Assembly (NCBI GenBank): GCA_964424125.1
Contig: CAYRHS010000019.1
Location: 1-26,773, forward strand
Direction: 5' to 3'
Length of the DNA: 26,773 nt
DNA from: CAYRHS01 sp964424125
GTDB taxonomy: Bacteria; Actinomycetota; Acidimicrobiia; IMCC26256; JAOSJL01
Part shown: piece by piece, positions 14,663 through 21,991 of the stretch
Position numbering within the stretch: the first letter of the stretch is position 1
Layout: every line of letters begins with the position of its first letter
Notes under the pieces: model-generated
What the model saw: the letters and a program-made list of their open reading frames with translations, nothing else
What the model was told of the DNA's origin: nothing
The model's database searches: none
Position numbers and translations under genes: made by a program

Positions 14663-15757
14663 GTGGACGGCGTGCCCGACCCGACGCTCGTCGTCGACGC
14701 CGACGCCCATGTCAACGAGGACCCGTCGGCCTGGGCGTCCCTCGAAGCCGCACATCCCGGCTGGATGCGCATCACTCGCTCCGGCGGCAAGGCGGTGCTG
14801 GAGATCGAGGGCAAGCCCTACCCCCGACAGGAGGGCGCCGGTCTAGGAGCACCGGTCGACGCGGCTCTGAACCCGGCCGCGAGGGAGGGGGCGTGGGACG
14901 TCGCCGCCCGCCTCGCAGACATGGACGCCGAGGGGATCGACGTGCAGGTGCTCTACGGCGGGCTGGTCATCGGCGTCACCAGCTTCGACGACGCCGGCTT
15001 CGCCGCGCACTTCGCTCGCGCCTACAACGACTGGCTGCTGGACGACGTCTGCGGGCACGATCGCGACCGGCTGAAGGCTGTCGCCGCGGTCCCGCTCCAG
15101 GACGTCGACCGGGCCATCGACGAGCTCCATCACGCCGTCGAGCGCGGCGCGGTCGGCGTCACCATTCCTGCGGCACTCGGCGAGACGAACCTCGACGACC
15201 CGAGCTTGCTCCCCTTTTTCGAGGCCGCCGCCGATGACGACGTCGCCGTTGCCGTGCACGGTGCGCCCGGGATGAACGTGCCCCTTCCCGCGGCCGAGCG
15301 CTTCGACAACTACGCACAGGTGCACACGCTGTCGTTTCCGTGCGACCAGATGGTCGCGTTCACGGCGCTCGCGATGGGTGGGGTCCTCGACCGGCTCACC
15401 CGGCTGCGGGTCGCGTTCCTCGAATCGGGGGTCGGCTGGGTTCCGTACTTCGTGCACCGGATGCACGAGCACTTCGAGAAGCAGGGCGACCTGCTGCCCG
15501 CGATGCGGACCGATCCGCGCGAGCTCATGGCCCGCGGCCAGTGTTTCTTCTCGTTCGAGGCCGAAGAGCCCTTGCTCGCGCCCTACATCGAACACCTGGG
15601 CGCCGAGAGTCTCGTCTTCGCCTCCGACTACCCGCACTGGGACAGCGACTTCCCCGGGACCGTGCGGGAGGCGCGCCGTCGCGCGTCGTTCCTCGGTGAC
15701 GCGGCCGTCGCCAAGGTCCTGGGAGGGAACGCGATCCGCCTCTACGGGCTCGGCTGA
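14663..15757 (+). CDS. Amidohydrolase-2 family metal-dependent hydrolase (ACMSD-like)
   Basis: A 364-residue TIM-barrel protein of the amidohydrolase-2 group, which includes decarboxylases and C-C or C-O hydrolases. The N-terminal metal motif is VVDADAHVNE (about residues 10-20). A histidine in VAVHGAPGMN, the GVGWVPYFVHRM helix and the late aspartate in FASDYPHWDSDFPG complete the usual metal and catalytic set. GTG 14663 gives the product a short N-terminus directly before the first strand; GTG 14672 is an alternative. Actinobacteria that degrade aromatics or terpenoids carry many of these genes; the substrate cannot be named. A second family member lies at 22906-24078. Confidence 0.9.
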   Translation: MDGVPDPTLVVDADAHVNEDPSAWASLEAAHPGWMRITRSGGKAVLEIEGKPYPRQEGAGLGAPVDAALNPAAREGAWDVAARLADMDAEGIDVQVLYGGLVIGVTSFDDAGFAAHFARAYNDWLLDDVCGHDRDRLKAVAAVPLQDVDRAIDELHHAVERGAVGVTIPAALGETNLDDPSLLPFFEAAADDDVAVAVHGAPGMNVPLPAAERFDNYAQVHTLSFPCDQMVAFTALAMGGVLDRLTRLRVAFLESGVGWVPYFVHRMHEHFEKQGDLLPAMRTDPRELMARGQCFFSFEAEEPLLAPYIEHLGAESLVFASDYPHWDSDFPGTVREARRRASFLGDAAVAKVLGGNAIRLYGLG

Positions 15758-15789
15758 CCGAGACCCGCCCGCTCCGAGCCGAGCTCCCC

Positions 15790-15830
15790 GATCCGACTGC
15801 GTGCGGCGCCGGGCTCGCGCGCGTCGGATC
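15790..15830. terminator. Bidirectional terminator-like hairpin between convergent genes
   Basis: GATCCGAC (15790-15797) pairs perfectly with GTCGGATC (15823-15830) around a 25-base GC-rich loop that can fold further. It lies between the stop of the amidohydrolase and the stop of the GGDEF-EAL gene, and its right arm includes most of that second stop codon. No U-tract is present, which is common for hairpins in such GC-rich genomes. Confidence 0.5.
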
Positions 15831-17598
15831 AGATGGGGAGCAGGTCCTCGGCTTCGGTCGGGGCGAGCGGCGCGGCGACCACAAAGCCCTGCATCGCGTC
15901 GCAACCGAGCTTCCGGAGCGCCTCGGCCTGCTGGGGTGTCTCCACCCCCTCGGCCACCACCCGGAGGCCCAGCGCGTGGGCGAGCGCGACGGTTGCCTGG
16001 ATCAGGTCGGCGGAGAGGCCGTCGACCAGACCCGCGACGAGGTCGCGGTCGAGCTTCAGCGCCGCGAGCGGGAGCCGGCCCAGGTCACGCAACGCGGAGT
16101 AGCCGCTCCCGAAGTCGTCGACGTTCAGCCGGACACCGGCGGTCGCGAGGCGACCGAGCCGCTCACCCCGGTGTTCCAAGCCCATCAGCGTGGCCTCCCG
16201 AACGTCGAGACGCAGGTTCGCGGCGGGGAGTCCGGTCTCGTCGAGCACGGCGGCGACGCCGTCCGCGAACGCGGCGCTCGCCAGCTCACGAGGCGAGACG
16301 TTGATGGTCAGCGTCAGCTCGTCGTCGATGAGGTCGTCGCGGCGCCACGTCCGGAGCTGCCGGCACCCGTCCCGCAAGACGAACCGTCCGAGCTCCTCGA
16401 TCAGGCCGACACGCTCGGCAAGGGGCAGGAACTCGGACGGCGGGATCAGACCGCGAATGGGATGCTCCCACCGGACGAGGGCTTCGAAGCCCTCGATCCG
16501 CTCGGTCGTGAGGTCGACGACGGGCTGATAGTGCACGCGCAGCTCGCCCCGTTCGAGCGCCGCGCGCAGGTCCGCCTCGAGCCGCTCCCGCCACACCCCC
16601 TGGCGGTGCATGGCCTCGTCGAAGATCGTGACGCGGCCGCCTCCAAGGGCTTTGCCGTGGTACATGGCGCGGTCGGCGTCCGCCAGGAGCTCGTCGGCGT
16701 GACGCTCCTCCGGGCCCCCGAAGGCGACGCCCACGCTCGCCCCGATGACGACCTCGGTGCTCCCGACCTGAACGGGCTGCGTGAGGGCGGCGAGGATCCG
16801 CTCCCCCACGCGTCGCGCCCCCGCGCTGTCGTCACAGCGCTGGAGGACGACCGCGAACTCGTCTCCACCGAGCCGACCAACCGTGTCCCCCGGCCGGACG
16901 CAGTCCACGAGACGCTGTGCCACCGATCGGAGCGCCTCGTCACCAGCATGATGGCCGAAGTTGTCGTTGATCTCCTTGAAGCGATCGAGATCGACGAACA
17001 ACACCGCGCAGCCGGGATGCGGTGGCCGGCGCGCCTCGGAGAGGGCGTGCTCGAGCCGGTCGACGAACAGTTCCCGGGCCGCCACGCCGGTGAGTCGGTC
17101 GCGCAGGGCCTGGTCGGCCAGCCGTTGCTGGGCACGCACCCGCGCCGATACGTCGTGCAGCGACACGAGCCACGCCGCGGCCCCCTCCCAGACCGTCTCG
17201 ACCGCCTGCATCTCGGCCACGGCCCGGCTGCCGTCGCGGCGCCGGACCTCGACCTCGACGGGGGCATCGGGGGCCAGGGGATACGGGAACGCTGCGCCCC
17301 GGAGCTCGTCGACGGGAACGTCGAGCAACGCCACCGCGGCGGGGTTCGCGTGGCGGACGGTGCGCTCGGCGTCCACGATGAGCATGCCGTACGCGTTGCG
17401 GTCGACCGCCCGCACGAAGTCGAGCTGGTGGCGATCGCCGTGGAGGTCGAGACGGGCGAGGTCGCGCGCGGAGCGCAGGGCCGCCTCACCGGCTGCGCGA
17501 GCAGACTCCCACGCCTCCCACGCTGCGTGGCGGATACCGCCGAGCTCCTGCGCGTCGATCGCGGCAGAAGGGCGGTCGAGCTCGTCCGGGGAACCCAT
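15829..17598 (-). CDS. PAS-GGDEF-EAL cyclic-di-GMP protein with altered EAL motif
   Basis: A 589-residue soluble protein. One PAS region (about 58-175) is followed by GGDEF (about 180-335) and EAL (about 345-585). The cyclase motif is canonical GGDEF at residues 244-248, with an RPGD inhibition site at 235-238. In the EAL domain EALVRW (from 372), INVSP, DDFGSGYS, LKLDRD, AEGVE and MQG are kept. The block that normally reads LEITE is LDVRE (Asp465, Arg467, Glu468), changing a region that helps hold catalytic metal. This points to a mainly cyclase or sensory protein, though reduced phosphodiesterase activity is possible. ATG 17598 sits nine bases after TAAACT, a -10-like box. It lies downstream of the FGGY kinase gene on the same strand but is separated from it by a strong hairpin. 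Confidence 0.92.
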   Translation of the reverse strand: MGSPDELDRPSAAIDAQELGGIRHAAWEAWESARAAGEAALRSARDLARLDLHGDRHQLDFVRAVDRNAYGMLIVDAERTVRHANPAAVALLDVPVDELRGAAFPYPLAPDAPVEVEVRRRDGSRAVAEMQAVETVWEGAAAWLVSLHDVSARVRAQQRLADQALRDRLTGVAARELFVDRLEHALSEARRPPHPGCAVLFVDLDRFKEINDNFGHHAGDEALRSVAQRLVDCVRPGDTVGRLGGDEFAVVLQRCDDSAGARRVGERILAALTQPVQVGSTEVVIGASVGVAFGGPEERHADELLADADRAMYHGKALGGGRVTIFDEAMHRQGVWRERLEADLRAALERGELRVHYQPVVDLTTERIEGFEALVRWEHPIRGLIPPSEFLPLAERVGLIEELGRFVLRDGCRQLRTWRRDDLIDDELTLTINVSPRELASAAFADGVAAVLDETGLPAANLRLDVREATLMGLEHRGERLGRLATAGVRLNVDDFGSGYSALRDLGRLPLAALKLDRDLVAGLVDGLSADLIQATVALAHALGLRVVAEGVETPQQAEALRKLGCDAMQGFVVAAPLAPTEAEDLLPI

Positions 17599-17607
17599 GC
17601 CTGGGCC

Positions 17608-17613
17608 AAGTTT
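17608..17613 (-). promoter_or_regulatory. -10-like box TAAACT before the second GGDEF-EAL gene
   Basis: Read on the minus strand, TAAACT lies nine bases before the ATG at 17598, the same spacing as in front of the acyl-CoA synthetase. No ribosome-binding site is seen, which suggests a leaderless or very short-leader transcript. No good -35 box was found. Confidence 0.4.
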
Positions 17614-17619
17614 ACGCCG

Positions 17620-17664
17620 CCTGACGGCACGCTTCGTGATGGGAGGCCGACGAAGCGTGTCAGG
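17620..17664 (-). terminator. Long hairpin after the FGGY kinase gene
   Basis: The arms 17620-17637 and 17650-17664 pair as a 9-bp stem (ACGCTTCGT/ACGAAGCGT) and a 6-bp stem (CCTGAC/GTCAGG) separated by a 3-base bulge, around a 12-base loop. The hairpin contains the TGA of the FGGY kinase gene and ends just before the promoter of the GGDEF-EAL gene. It is probably a terminator that insulates the two genes. No T-run follows; TAAACTT is the closest. Confidence 0.6.
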
Positions 17665-18988
17665 CTTCGGGCCGGGACGGCAGCGGGTCGAGCGCCACGA
17701 ATCGCTCGAAGCGTCGGGAGGCCGGACCGACCCAGGCCGGATCGGGGTCGACACGGTGCGCCGTGCGAGCCCAGCGCGCGGCGTCGGTGGCGTTGTCCTC
17801 GAGGCCCGCCGCGACCCGGGCGAAGAACGCCGCGCCCAGCGCCCCACCTTCGGGAACGGATGCGACGTCGACCGGAAGCTCGGTCACGTCGGCGAGCGCC
17901 TGGATCCAGCCGTCCACGCGGGTGCCGCCGCCGGTCGCGACGATACGCCGGCCGGTGACACCGGCGGCCTCGAGCGAACGTCGGACCACGAAACCCGCGG
18001 CTTCGAACCCCGCCCGCAGGACGGACTCCGGCCCCTGGGTGAGATCGAGATCGAAGAGACGACCGCGGAGCTCGGGTGCGTGGTGGGGCACCCGTTCGCC
18101 GCGGAGATACGGGAGCCACACGGGGATCGCGCCGGGGTCGGGAGCCTTCCCCTCCCCCGGTCCGAGCAGGCGTCGGAGCCAGTCGAGGAAGAGACCGCCC
18201 GCGTTGCTCGGGCCACCGAAGAGCCACAACCCGGGCGTCGAGTGCGGCACCGAGAAGAAGCCGGGCACGACGAGCTCCTCGGGTGTCACGACCCACGCGA
18301 GCAGGGTCGTCCCGCAGATCACCAGCACGTCGCCGACCCGATCCGCGCCGGCGACGATCTGCTCCCCGAAGGCGTCGATCGTTCCCGGCTCGAGCACGGC
18401 GTCACCGACCCGTCCTGCGGCCGTACCGCTCGGCACGATGCGCGGCAGTTGCTGCGGACGGGCGCCGACCTCGGCGAGGAGGTCGGCGTCCCACCCCTCG
18501 AAGTCGAACAGCGGGTACGCCGTGACCGCGGTCGTCGTGTCCAACACGGCTTCGCCCGCCAGCGCGTGGTTGGCGACCGCCTGCGCCGGCCAGTAGCCGT
18601 GGGCCTCCGGGGCCGAGCGCGCCGTCCACTCGAGGAACGCGCGCAGCTCGCCGCTCTGCGCCGGTGACGCCATCCCGCCCGTGTGCCCCCGTTCGTCTCC
18701 GTACAGGAGCCCGGGCGTCATCGGGTTGCCGTCGGCGTCCACGGCCGTCAGCGAGGGCACCATCGCCGCGACCGACAGAGCACGGAAGGGCACGTCGCCC
18801 AATCGACGCAGGGCTTCCCGGGGGCCGCGACGCCAAGCCTCGTCGGCGTCGTGGAAGAACTGATTGGGCTCGGGAACGTGCAGCGTGTGCGGCACGCGAG
18901 TCCGGGCGACGACGTTGCCGTCGTCGTCCGCCGCCAGCGCCTTCACGGACGTCGTACCGATGTCGATGCCGACCGTGACGTCACCCAC
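17660..18988 (-). CDS. FGGY-family carbohydrate kinase (xylulokinase-like)
   Basis: A 442-residue sugar kinase of the FGGY family, which phosphorylates a pentose, polyol or related sugar with ATP. The first nucleotide-binding motif GIDIGTTSVKAL is at residues 7-18. Later come LLYGDERG in the sugar-binding region, ICGTTLLAW, and the adenosine motif ATGGGTRVDGWIQALADV with GGALGAAF. It is shorter than most members (about 480-520). The GTG at 18988 is favoured because GGGGAGG lies nine bases before it; GTG 18997 would touch that sequence directly. The gene overlaps the end of the phosphatase gene by eight bases, so the two are coupled. The sugar cannot be identified. Confidence 0.88.
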   Translation of the reverse strand: MGDVTVGIDIGTTSVKALAADDDGNVVARTRVPHTLHVPEPNQFFHDADEAWRRGPREALRRLGDVPFRALSVAAMVPSLTAVDADGNPMTPGLLYGDERGHTGGMASPAQSGELRAFLEWTARSAPEAHGYWPAQAVANHALAGEAVLDTTTAVTAYPLFDFEGWDADLLAEVGARPQQLPRIVPSGTAAGRVGDAVLEPGTIDAFGEQIVAGADRVGDVLVICGTTLLAWVVTPEELVVPGFFSVPHSTPGLWLFGGPSNAGGLFLDWLRRLLGPGEGKAPDPGAIPVWLPYLRGERVPHHAPELRGRLFDLDLTQGPESVLRAGFEAAGFVVRRSLEAAGVTGRRIVATGGGTRVDGWIQALADVTELPVDVASVPEGGALGAAFFARVAAGLEDNATDAARWARTAHRVDPDPAWVGPASRRFERFVALDPLPSRPEA

Positions 18989-19781
18989 GAGCGCCACCCT
19001 CCCCGAACGCGGCCAGGACCTGATCGTGCAGGACGCCGTTGGTGGAGACGATGCTGCACCGGTCGCTGAGGGCGGCCCCGTCGAGCGTGCTCAGTCGCCC
19101 GCCGGCCTCCTCGACGATTACGCTCGGCGCGGCCCAGTCCCACCGGTTCACCTGGGACTCCACCGCCGCGTCCATCGCCCCCTGGGCGACGAGAACGTGG
19201 CCCCAGAAGTCTCCGAGCCCACGTGTCCGCCAGCACCGGCGAACGAGGCCCAGGAAGGCCTCGCCGCAACCTGCCTCCTCCATGTCGGGGACGCTGTCGT
19301 ATGCGAGGTGCGCCTGCTCGATCGCGGACACCCCCGAGACCGACACCCGCTCACCGTCCCGAAACGCGCCCTGGCCCCGCGCTGCCCACCAGCGGGCACA
19401 CAGCGCCGGCGCGCTGACGACGCCGACCTGCGGCGACTCGTCGATCTCGAGCGCGACCAGCGTGGCCCAGACCGGCACGCCCCGGATGAAGTTCTTCGTC
19501 CCGTCGATCGGATCGAGCACCCAGCGGCGGGAGCCGGCACCCGTCGTCCCCTGCTCCTCGCCGAGGATCCCGTCCTCGGGGCGAGCGCGGGCGAGCTCCT
19601 CGCGCAGGACCCGCTCCGTCTCCCGGTCGGCTTCGGTGACGGGAGTCAAGTCGGGCTTGGTGTCCACGACGAGGTCGCTCACGCGCGCAAAGTGGTCCTG
19701 GGCGACCGCGTCGGCGGCGTCCACGAGCGACAGCGCCAGCTCGAGGTCGGCGGAGAGCGTGTCGGCCGGGACCGTGGACAT
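18981..19781 (-). CDS. hisN: Inositol-monophosphatase-family phosphatase, probably histidinol-phosphatase
   Basis: A 266-residue Mg-dependent, Li-sensitive-type phosphatase. All metal motifs are visible: GEE (residues 74-76), WVLDPIDGTKNF (87-98) and WDWAAP (214-219). The run RGVPVWATLVAL after the DPIDGT motif is typical of the HisN class, which removes phosphate from histidinol phosphate in actinobacterial histidine synthesis. No other histidine gene is in the window, and the coupled downstream gene is a sugar kinase, so a sugar- or inositol-phosphate substrate remains possible. ATG 19781 lies seven bases after CATACT, suggesting a leaderless message. The gene follows the thiolase on the same strand with a 38-base gap. 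Confidence 0.82.
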   Translation of the reverse strand: MSTVPADTLSADLELALSLVDAADAVAQDHFARVSDLVVDTKPDLTPVTEADRETERVLREELARARPEDGILGEEQGTTGAGSRRWVLDPIDGTKNFIRGVPVWATLVALEIDESPQVGVVSAPALCARWWAARGQGAFRDGERVSVSGVSAIEQAHLAYDSVPDMEEAGCGEAFLGLVRRCWRTRGLGDFWGHVLVAQGAMDAAVESQVNRWDWAAPSVIVEEAGGRLSTLDGAALSDRCSIVSTNGVLHDQVLAAFGEGGARG

Positions 19782-19787
19782 CGGCAG

Positions 19788-19793
19788 AGTATG
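19788..19793 (-). promoter_or_regulatory. -10-like box CATACT before the phosphatase gene
   Basis: Read on the minus strand, CATACT ends six bases before the ATG at 19781. Transcription starting seven bases after the box would begin at the start codon. There is no ribosome-binding site and no clear -35 box, so this is a modest prediction. Confidence 0.35.
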
Positions 19794-19819
19794 GCCGAAC
19801 GTGCGCTTCGACCGGTTGA

Positions 19820-20992
19820 CTACACCGCCTCGACGACCGTTGCGGACCCCATCCCGCCGCCGGCGCAAAGGCTCGCGACGCCGAGCGAGTCGCCGCGCCG
19901 CCGGAGCTCGTAGAGCAACGTCGCGACGAGCCGGGCGCCGGTGCACGCCACCGGATGGCCGAGCGAGCAGCCGCCGCCGTTCACGTTCACCACCTCGTGG
20001 TCTATGCCGAGGATGCGACTCGATGCCACGGCCATCGATGCGAACGCTTCGTTGATCTCCACGAGCTCCATGTCCGCGAGCTCGAATCCGCCCCGGCGGA
20101 GCGCCTTCGGGATCGCGAGGGTCGGAGCAGTGCCCGTCTCGGCGGGAGGGACACCGACCGATGCCCACGAGCGCACGACGCCCAGGGGTTCGAGGCCGTG
20201 TGCTGCCGCCCACTCGGAGTCGGCGAGCACGAGTGCGCACGCACCGTCGTTCACGCCCGACGAGTTGCCGGCGGTGACCGTTGCCCCCTCGAGGTCGGGG
20301 TTGAGGACGGGCAGGGCGGCCAGCTTCTCGAGCGACGTGTTACGGCGCGGATGCTCGTCCACCTCGAAGATCCGCGTGCCGTCCTCGCCATCGCTCACCT
20401 CGAGCGGGAAGATCTCCTCCGCCAGGTGCCCTTCGTCGATGGCCGCCACCGCCCGCCGGTGCGAGTGGTATGCCCACTCGTCAGCCTCTTCCCGAGTGAC
20501 GCCGCAACGACGCGCGGTGTTCTCGCCCACCGTGATCGACATGTTGAACGCGGGCGCATCTGGAGTCTCCGGGTGGCTCGGCGACATCCACATCTGAGGC
20601 TCGTCGTTGCCCGGGAGTCGCTTCATCGCGGTGGGCATCGTCGAGAGGCTCTCGGTGCCCCCGGCGATGACGACCCGGTCCATCCCGGCGCGGATGCTCG
20701 CGGCTGCGCTCTGGACCGCCGCCATCCCCGAGGCGCAGTGGCGGTTGTTGGCGAGACCCGGGACGTCGGCGAGCCCGAGGTCCACGGCCGCGTACCGGGC
20801 GATGTCCCCACCGCCCTGGAGCGACTCGCCGAGCACGATGTCGTCGAGCTCCTCGGCCGGGATCCCGGAACGCTTCAACGCTTCACCGACCGCGGCCTTG
20901 GCGAGCTCGAACCCGTCGACCCCGACCAGCGACCCCTTGCGCGCCGTCCCGATCGCGGTGCGGGCCGTGGCGACGACGACGGCATCTCCCAT
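19820..20992 (-). CDS. Acetyl-CoA acyltransferase (thiolase, FadA-like)
   Basis: A 390-residue degradative or biosynthetic thiolase with the full catalytic set: nucleophile Cys86 in NNRHCASG, NEAF at 314-317, His346 in SLGHPVACTG and Cys376 in LCAGGGMG. It would split 3-ketoacyl-CoA to acetyl-CoA and a shortened acyl-CoA, or the reverse. Its motif set separates it clearly from the Ltp-like thiolase at 2741-3961. ATG 20992 has GGGGAG a few bases upstream. It diverges from the MFE2-type dehydrogenase gene across 80 bases holding a 16-bp palindrome, whose edge is about 50 bp from this start. Paired regulation with the dehydrogenase is therefore likely. Confidence 0.95.
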   Translation of the reverse strand: MGDAVVVATARTAIGTARKGSLVGVDGFELAKAAVGEALKRSGIPAEELDDIVLGESLQGGGDIARYAAVDLGLADVPGLANNRHCASGMAAVQSAAASIRAGMDRVVIAGGTESLSTMPTAMKRLPGNDEPQMWMSPSHPETPDAPAFNMSITVGENTARRCGVTREEADEWAYHSHRRAVAAIDEGHLAEEIFPLEVSDGEDGTRIFEVDEHPRRNTSLEKLAALPVLNPDLEGATVTAGNSSGVNDGACALVLADSEWAAAHGLEPLGVVRSWASVGVPPAETGTAPTLAIPKALRRGGFELADMELVEINEAFASMAVASSRILGIDHEVVNVNGGGCSLGHPVACTGARLVATLLYELRRRGDSLGVASLCAGGGMGSATVVEAV

Positions 20993-21041
20993 GACGACTC
21001 CCCGATCGATTTGTGCCCACGAAACGGCGCGGCGATGCTAC

Positions 21042-21057
21042 CTGACACCGGTGTCAG
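21042..21057. promoter_or_regulatory. 16-bp palindromic operator between divergent thiolase and dehydrogenase genes
   Basis: CTGACACC-GGTGTCAG is a perfect palindrome. It shares the TGACAC-N2-GTGTCA core with 5741-5754. It lies 15 bases before the dehydrogenase ATG, next to its ribosome-binding site, and about 50 bp before the thiolase ATG, beside a TAGCAT -10-like box (minus strand of 21035-21040). One bound dimer could repress both genes. Confidence 0.7.
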
Positions 21058-21072
21058 CCCACGGAGGACACG

Positions 21073-21984
21073 ATGGGATTCCTCGACGGCAAGGTCGCGA
21101 TCGTCACGGGCGCGGGTCGCGGGATCGGCCGCGGCGAAGCGCTCCTGCTCGCCTCCGAAGGCGCCCGCGTCGTCGTCAACGACCTCGGTGGCGAGTGGGA
21201 CGGCACCGGGCGCGACGAGCGCCCCGCGCAGCAGGTCGTGGACGAGATCACAGCCGCGGGCGGCGAAGCGGTCGCCAACTACGACGACGTGGCCGACTGG
21301 GAAGGGGCGAAGCGCGTCCTCGACCAAGCGCTCGACAAGTTCGGCGACCTCCATGTCCTGGTGAACAACGCCGGGATCCTCCGCGACGGCATGAGCTTCA
21401 ACCTCGACGAGGCCGCCTGGGACTCGGTGATCCGCGTCCACCTGAAGGGCCACTTCGCGCCGTCGCACCACGCGGCGAAGTACTGGCGGAACCAGTCGAA
21501 GGACGGCAACGACGCGCCGCGACGCATCATCAACACGGCGAGCGAGTCCGGCCTGTTCGGCAACGCCGGACAGGCCAACTACTCGGCAGCCAAGGCCGGG
21601 ATCGCCTCACTCACGATCGTGCTCGCCCGCGAGCTGGCGAAGTACGGCGTCACCGTCAACTGCATCGCACCACGGGCCCGCACCCGCATGACGGCCGGAA
21701 CCTTCGAGGGCTTCGGCGAGCCCGAGGAAGGGGCGTTCGACGAGTGGAACCCCGACAACGTCGCCCCGACGGTCGGGTTCCTCGCCACCGATTCGGCCGC
21801 CGACGTGAACGGGCAGGTCTTCGTCGTGTGGGCGGACCACGTGTACCTGATGCGGGGCTGGGACCTGGCGATGGACCTGGCGCGCGGCGGGGAGCGATGG
21901 ACGGTCGGCGAGCTGGTGGACCGTAGGGGCCACCTGTTCGCGGACCGGGACCCGGGGCTCCCCCCCATGGGCTTCGGGCTGTAG
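21073..21984 (+). CDS. Short-chain dehydrogenase, MFE2-type (3R)-hydroxyacyl-CoA dehydrogenase-like
   Basis: A 303-residue short-chain dehydrogenase. The cofactor motif TGAGRGIG is at residues 12-19, NNAG at 98-101, and the catalytic Ser157, Tyr170 and Lys174 stand in NTASESG and NYSAAKAG. The stretches RGEALLLASEGARVVVNDLGG and RDGMSF resemble the dehydrogenase part of peroxisomal multifunctional enzyme type 2 and its bacterial relatives, which act on (3R)-hydroxyacyl-CoA. That stereochemistry matches the MaoC hydratase in this window. ATG 21073 has GGAGGA four bases before it. It is convergent with the alpha/beta hydrolase gene, with a seven-base gap and no visible terminator. Confidence 0.92.
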   Translation: MGFLDGKVAIVTGAGRGIGRGEALLLASEGARVVVNDLGGEWDGTGRDERPAQQVVDEITAAGGEAVANYDDVADWEGAKRVLDQALDKFGDLHVLVNNAGILRDGMSFNLDEAAWDSVIRVHLKGHFAPSHHAAKYWRNQSKDGNDAPRRIINTASESGLFGNAGQANYSAAKAGIASLTIVLARELAKYGVTVNCIAPRARTRMTAGTFEGFGEPEEGAFDEWNPDNVAPTVGFLATDSAADVNGQVFVVWADHVYLMRGWDLAMDLARGGERWTVGELVDRRGHLFADRDPGLPPMGFGL

Positions 21985-21991
21985 AGCTCCC

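Noticed and set aside
15976..17958. Plus-strand open frame opposite the second GGDEF-EAL gene (about 660 codons)
   Set aside because: It has no motifs and runs through a hairpin and a promoter; canonical GGDEF is on the other strand.
16446..18296. Minus-strand frame across the GGDEF-EAL and FGGY kinase genes (about 616 codons)
   Set aside because: It is an Arg/Ser/Ala-rich out-of-frame reading of two real genes on the same strand.
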